This document shows positions 61,146-64,000 of a stretch of DNA of 64,000 nt, piece by piece. The stretch is from positions 1,364,001 to 1,428,000 of the forward strand of contig CP126193.1 in NCBI GenBank assembly GCA_030272155.1, given 5' to 3'. The position numbers were made by a program, and so were the translations under genes. The notes below the pieces were generated by a model. The model did not search any database, was not told the origin of the DNA, and saw only the letters and a list, made by a program, of their open reading frames with translations. Origin of the DNA: Tetradesmus obliquus (taxonomy: Eukaryota; Chlorophyta; Chlorophyceae; Sphaeropleales; Scenedesmaceae). Every line of letters starts with the position of its first letter. Position 1 is the stretch's first letter.

Positions 61146-61767
61146 GGAGGAGTTCCTACCGGCTGTGGCAGCAGAAGGCAGGGGAGGCAGCACTGCAGCT
61201 GACCTGCCGCACTCAACGGCACAGCCAATAGCACCGGCAGCAGCTGCAGGTGCAGCAGCAGTCAGAAGGGATGCTGCTGCAGCAGCCAGCCGCGCTCTGT
61301 CTGGCCCCACAGCAGCAGAGGCAGCAGACCTGCCAGCTGGCGTGGGTGGCGGCGTGACGCTGCGCGAGGCTGGGGAAGTGCCTGTTACAGTCGGCTCAAC
61401 AGCAGCTGGCCGCGCAACTGAGTCTGCTTCACTGCCAGCAGCAGCAGCAGCAGCAACTAAGTCACGTGGGTTCCTGCAGAGTGTGATGGCAATGGTCAGG
61501 GGAGGCAGCACAGCAGCTGACCTACCGGCCTCCCTGACAGCAGCAAGGACTGGCTCAGCAGCTGGCAGCAGCAGCAGCAGCGGGATTGCAGGTGCTGTTG
61601 GTGCTGCTGACGCAGCAGCAAAGCGCCTGCCGTCTGGCCCCACAGCAGCAGAGGCAGCAGACCTGCCAGCTGGCATTGGTGCTGGTGTCACGATCAGAGA
61701 GGCAGAGGCAGTGCCTGTTGCTGTGAGCTCACCGGCAGCTGGCCGCGCAACAGCATCTGCTGCACTG

Positions 61768-61809
<42 letters not shown>

Positions 61810-63444
61810 CCAGAGGAGTTCCTGCCAGCTGTTGTAGCGGCAGGCAGGGGTGGCAGCATGGCTGCAGACCTTCCAGCTTCAATGGCAGCAGCAAAGAGTG
61901 GCTCAGCTGCCAGAACTAGCACAGTTGCTGCTGGGTCAACAACAGGAGCACTGCAGGGCGGCCGCCTGCCGTCTGGCCCCACAGCAGCAGAGGCGGCAGA
62001 CCTGCCAGCTGGGATCGGTGGTGGCGTCACTTTCAGAGAAGCAGAGGCAGTGCCATTCACAGTCGGCTCATCAGCAGCTGGCCCTGCAACAGAGTCTGCT
62101 GCCCTGCCAGCAGCAGCAGAGGATGATAAGTTCCTGCCGGCTGTGGTGGCAGCAGGCAGGGGTGGCAGCATGGCTGCAGACCTGCCAGCTTCAATTGCAG
62201 CAGCAAGAACTGGTGCAGTTGCTGCTGGTGCTACCGTAGCACCTCAGGCTGAGGAGTCAGCAGCAACAGCACTGCAGAGCAGCGGCGCTCTGTCTGGCCC
62301 CACAGCAGCAGAGGCAGCAGACCTGCCAGCTGGCGTGGGTGGCGGCGTGACGCTGCGCGAGGCTGAGGAGCTGCCTGTGACTATTGGCTCATCAGCAGCT
62401 GGCAGGGCCACTGAGTCTGCTGCACTACCTGGCCCAGCAGCAGCAGCAGCAGCAGCAGCATCAGAGGCAGGGGCAGTGCGTGAGGTTGTGCCAGCTGTTG
62501 CATCGGCAGGTTCTGCTGCTGTTGCAGCCTCAGACCTGCCGCCTTCCCTAGCAGTAGCAAAGGGTGTGACAGGCACCAGACTCAATCTGGGCAGGACATC
62601 AAGCAGCAGCGGAGCAGAGCCTGCTGCTGCTGCTGCTGCTGCGCCACACTTACACATGCCTACTGGCTACACAGCAGCAGAGCTGGCTGATCTGCCAGCA
62701 TCAGTGGGAGCAGCAGCAGGCCTGGAGGACACAGCAGCAGCACCACTGGTGGTGGGATCCAGCGCTGCAGGCCCTGCAACAGAGTCTGCTGCCCTGCCAG
62801 CCGCAACAGCAGCAGCAGGCGCTGAGAAGTTCCTGCCGGGTGTGGTGGCAGCGGGCAGGGGTGGCAGCATGGCTGCAGACCTGCCAGCTTCAATGGCAGC
62901 AGCAAGAATCAGCATTAGAGGCGCAGAAGCTATCAGTGCTACTGGCACAGCAGCACTGCAGGGCAGCCGCCTGCCCTCTGGCCCCACAGCAGCAGAGGCA
63001 GCAGACCTGCCAGCATCTGTTGGTGCAGGTGCTACGCTCAAAGGTGAAGCAGCGGCGCCCGTTGTGTTCGGCTCGAGTGCAGCTGGCGCTGCAACAGAGT
63101 CTGCAGCACTGCCAGCAGAGTCTGCTGCAGCAGCAGCAGCAGTAGCAGGTGGCTTCCTGCAAGCTGTGTCACCAGCTGCCTCAGGTGCAGTGGCAGCAGC
63201 TGACCTGCCAGCTTCAGTGGCACCAGCAACATACATCAGCAGCAGGACGACCAGCAGCGCTGCCGTCCCTGGCACAGATGCACTGCAGAGCAGCGGTGCT
63301 CTGTCTGGCCCCACAGCAGCAGAGGCAGCAGACCTGCCAGCTGGCGTGGGTGGCGGCGTGACGCTGCGCGAGGCTGGTGAACTTCCTGTCACAGTCGGCT
63401 CATCAGCAGCTGGCAGGGCCACTGAGTCTGCCGCACTGCCTGGC

Positions 63445-63476
<32 letters not shown>

Positions 63477-64000
63477 CAGGCCTGCGGTGGTGCCGGCGGG
63501 GTCAGGTGCAGTAGCAGCATCTGACCTGCCACCCTCCCTGGCGGCAGTGCCTGCAACCCTGGCGGCAGTGCCTGCAGCAACTGCAGCACTAGCAGAGTCT
63601 GGTGTCAGCAGCAGCAGCACAGGTGCTGCCAGTGCAGCAAAGCGCCTGCCGTCTGGCCCCACAGCGGCGGAGGCAGCAGACCTGCCAGCTGGCGTGGGTG
63701 GTGGAGTGACGCTGCGCGAGGTAGGTGAACTTCCTGTCACAGTCTGCTCAACAGCAGCTGGCCGCGCAACAGACTCTGCTGCGCTGCCTGCATCAGGTGC
63801 AGCAGCAGACGATGCCGCCGCTGGCACTACTGCAGCAGCAACCACCATGCCGCCTGCTGCCACTCCAGCTGCTGAGGCTGCAGCAGACCTGCCAGCTTCC
63901 GTTGACGCAGAAGCAACAACAGCAGCAGCAGCAGATGCAGGGCCCGCAGCCACCACAGACATCAGCCGCAGTGCATCACCAAGCTCCCCAACAGCTGCTG
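54319..64000 (+). CDS. Coiled-coil protein with giant Ala-rich DLP-repeat region, 3' end outside the window
   Basis: Exons: 54319-54345, 54699-55028, 55469-56038, 56303-56432, 56923-57174, 57421-57548, 57836-57930, 58408-58570, and 59167 to beyond 64000. All phases close, giving at least 2176 residues. Residues from about 220 to 565 are helical and heptad-like (for example LRLQTAAAAVSHSIAELEGQ and SRQMEEALARMARLQEE), a probable coiled coil. The last exon is open for 4834 bases and encodes Ala-rich repeats with 26 Asp-Leu-Pro blocks. No catalytic domain, signal peptide or membrane helix is visible. Such a layout suggests a structural or scaffold protein. The true start is uncertain: the first exon is only nine codons and an upstream exon is possible (an acceptor precedes GACGAGAGTCG at about 54289). 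The exon at 55469 could also extend upstream in frame. Confidence 0.7.
55040..55120. repeat. Simple repeat of cactgcactgcac words
   Basis: About 75 bases made of cactg and cattg units right after the second exon of the coiled-coil gene, inside its intron. It is a low-complexity tract with no visible role. Confidence 0.8.
58540..58735 (+). repeat. Three tandem copies of an exon 3' end plus splice donor (coiled-coil gene)
   Basis: The real exon end (codons for AEAEAHGLQ, then donor GTGGGT at 58571) is repeated at about 58627-58652 with donor GTGGGG and at about 58707-58732 with GCGGGG, a GC donor. Unit length is about 78 bp and includes the following intron part (ccttgctggcatgtctgtgtac-like sequence). 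Reading frame and codons of the copied exon part are kept. Confidence 0.88.
59600..63990 (+). repeat. Protein repeat region with 26 Ala-Asp-Leu-Pro blocks
   Basis: The exon encodes alternating block types: PAGFTAAELADLPASVGAAA, GRGGSMAADLPASMAAA and GPTAAEAADLPAGVGGGVTL. Between them are pure Ala runs (GCA)n and a SSAAGPATESAALPA segment. The GPTAAEAADLPAG type recurs about every 320-350 bases (near 60975, 61296, 61636, 61976, 62297, 62977, 63308 and 63655). Unit order is partly regular, suggesting unequal crossing-over. There are no stops on this strand through the window edge. Confidence 0.85.

Noticed and set aside
59352-62171. 939-codon open frame on the minus strand
   Set aside because: It mirrors the plus-strand DLP exon. 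The plus frame is open to the window edge, joins eight exons in phase and reads as regular repeat blocks; the minus frame is broken downstream and has no supporting exons.
62667-63962. 431-codon open frame on the minus strand
   Set aside because: Same reason: antisense shadow of GCA/CTG-rich coding sequence.

Overview
The window is nuclear DNA of a green alga. Nearly every gene is split by many short GT-AG introns. Several genes have TGTAA, the chlorophyte poly(A) signal, shortly after the stop codon. CAG/CTG tracts are everywhere, giving Ala/Gln-rich proteins. The gene set (ALB3 thylakoid insertase, two thylakoid-lumen proteins, a 3-ketoacyl-CoA synthase, a plant-type RR-TZF zinc-finger protein) is that of the green lineage. 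A Scenedesmus/Tetradesmus-like member of the Sphaeropleales is my guess from the CAG-rich style; the sequence does not prove it. There are no prokaryotic operons, rRNA, convincing tRNA or CRISPR arrays.

Layout, left to right. 1-3834 (-): ARM/HEAT-like repeat protein with tandemly duplicated exon pairs, 3' end outside the window. 5163-6397 (+): Tat-targeted thylakoid-lumen protein A. 7654-14522 (+): 20-exon secreted protein with Pro-rich, Cys-rich and repeated hydrophobic modules, of no family I recognise. 16661-21048 (-): secreted patatin/phospholipase A2-like protein. 21237-25290: apparently intact hAT DNA transposon with a four-exon transposase, inserted 189 bp upstream of the phospholipase start codon. 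27802-29861 (-): RR-TZF CCCH zinc-finger protein. 30137-30546 (-): weak hypothetical gene. 31087-33804 (-): GNAT acetyltransferase. 36556-38356 (-): lumen protein B, a diverged paralogue of A. 38966-41308 (-): prolyl 4-hydroxylase-type dioxygenase. 42466-45928 (-): ALB3. 48113-52174 (+): 3-ketoacyl-CoA synthase. 54319 to beyond 64000 (+): coiled-coil protein running into a giant Ala-rich exon with 26 Asp-Leu-Pro blocks.

Functional links: ALB3 and the two lumen proteins belong to thylakoid biogenesis or maintenance. The ketoacyl-CoA synthase and the phospholipase-like protein concern acyl lipids. The other genes are not obviously related, as is usual in a eukaryotic genome.

The most unusual signal is repeated tandem duplication of exon-intron junctions. 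ALB3 has seven copies of an exon 3' end with its splice donor, about 118 bp apart. Lumen protein B has three copies of an exon 5' end with its acceptor side. The Ala-rich gene has three copies of an exon 3' end and donor. Together they suggest that introns here grow by copying splice junctions and leave decoy splice sites. All gene models were assembled by eye from reading frame, intron phase and splice consensus; the phases close exactly except where stated.
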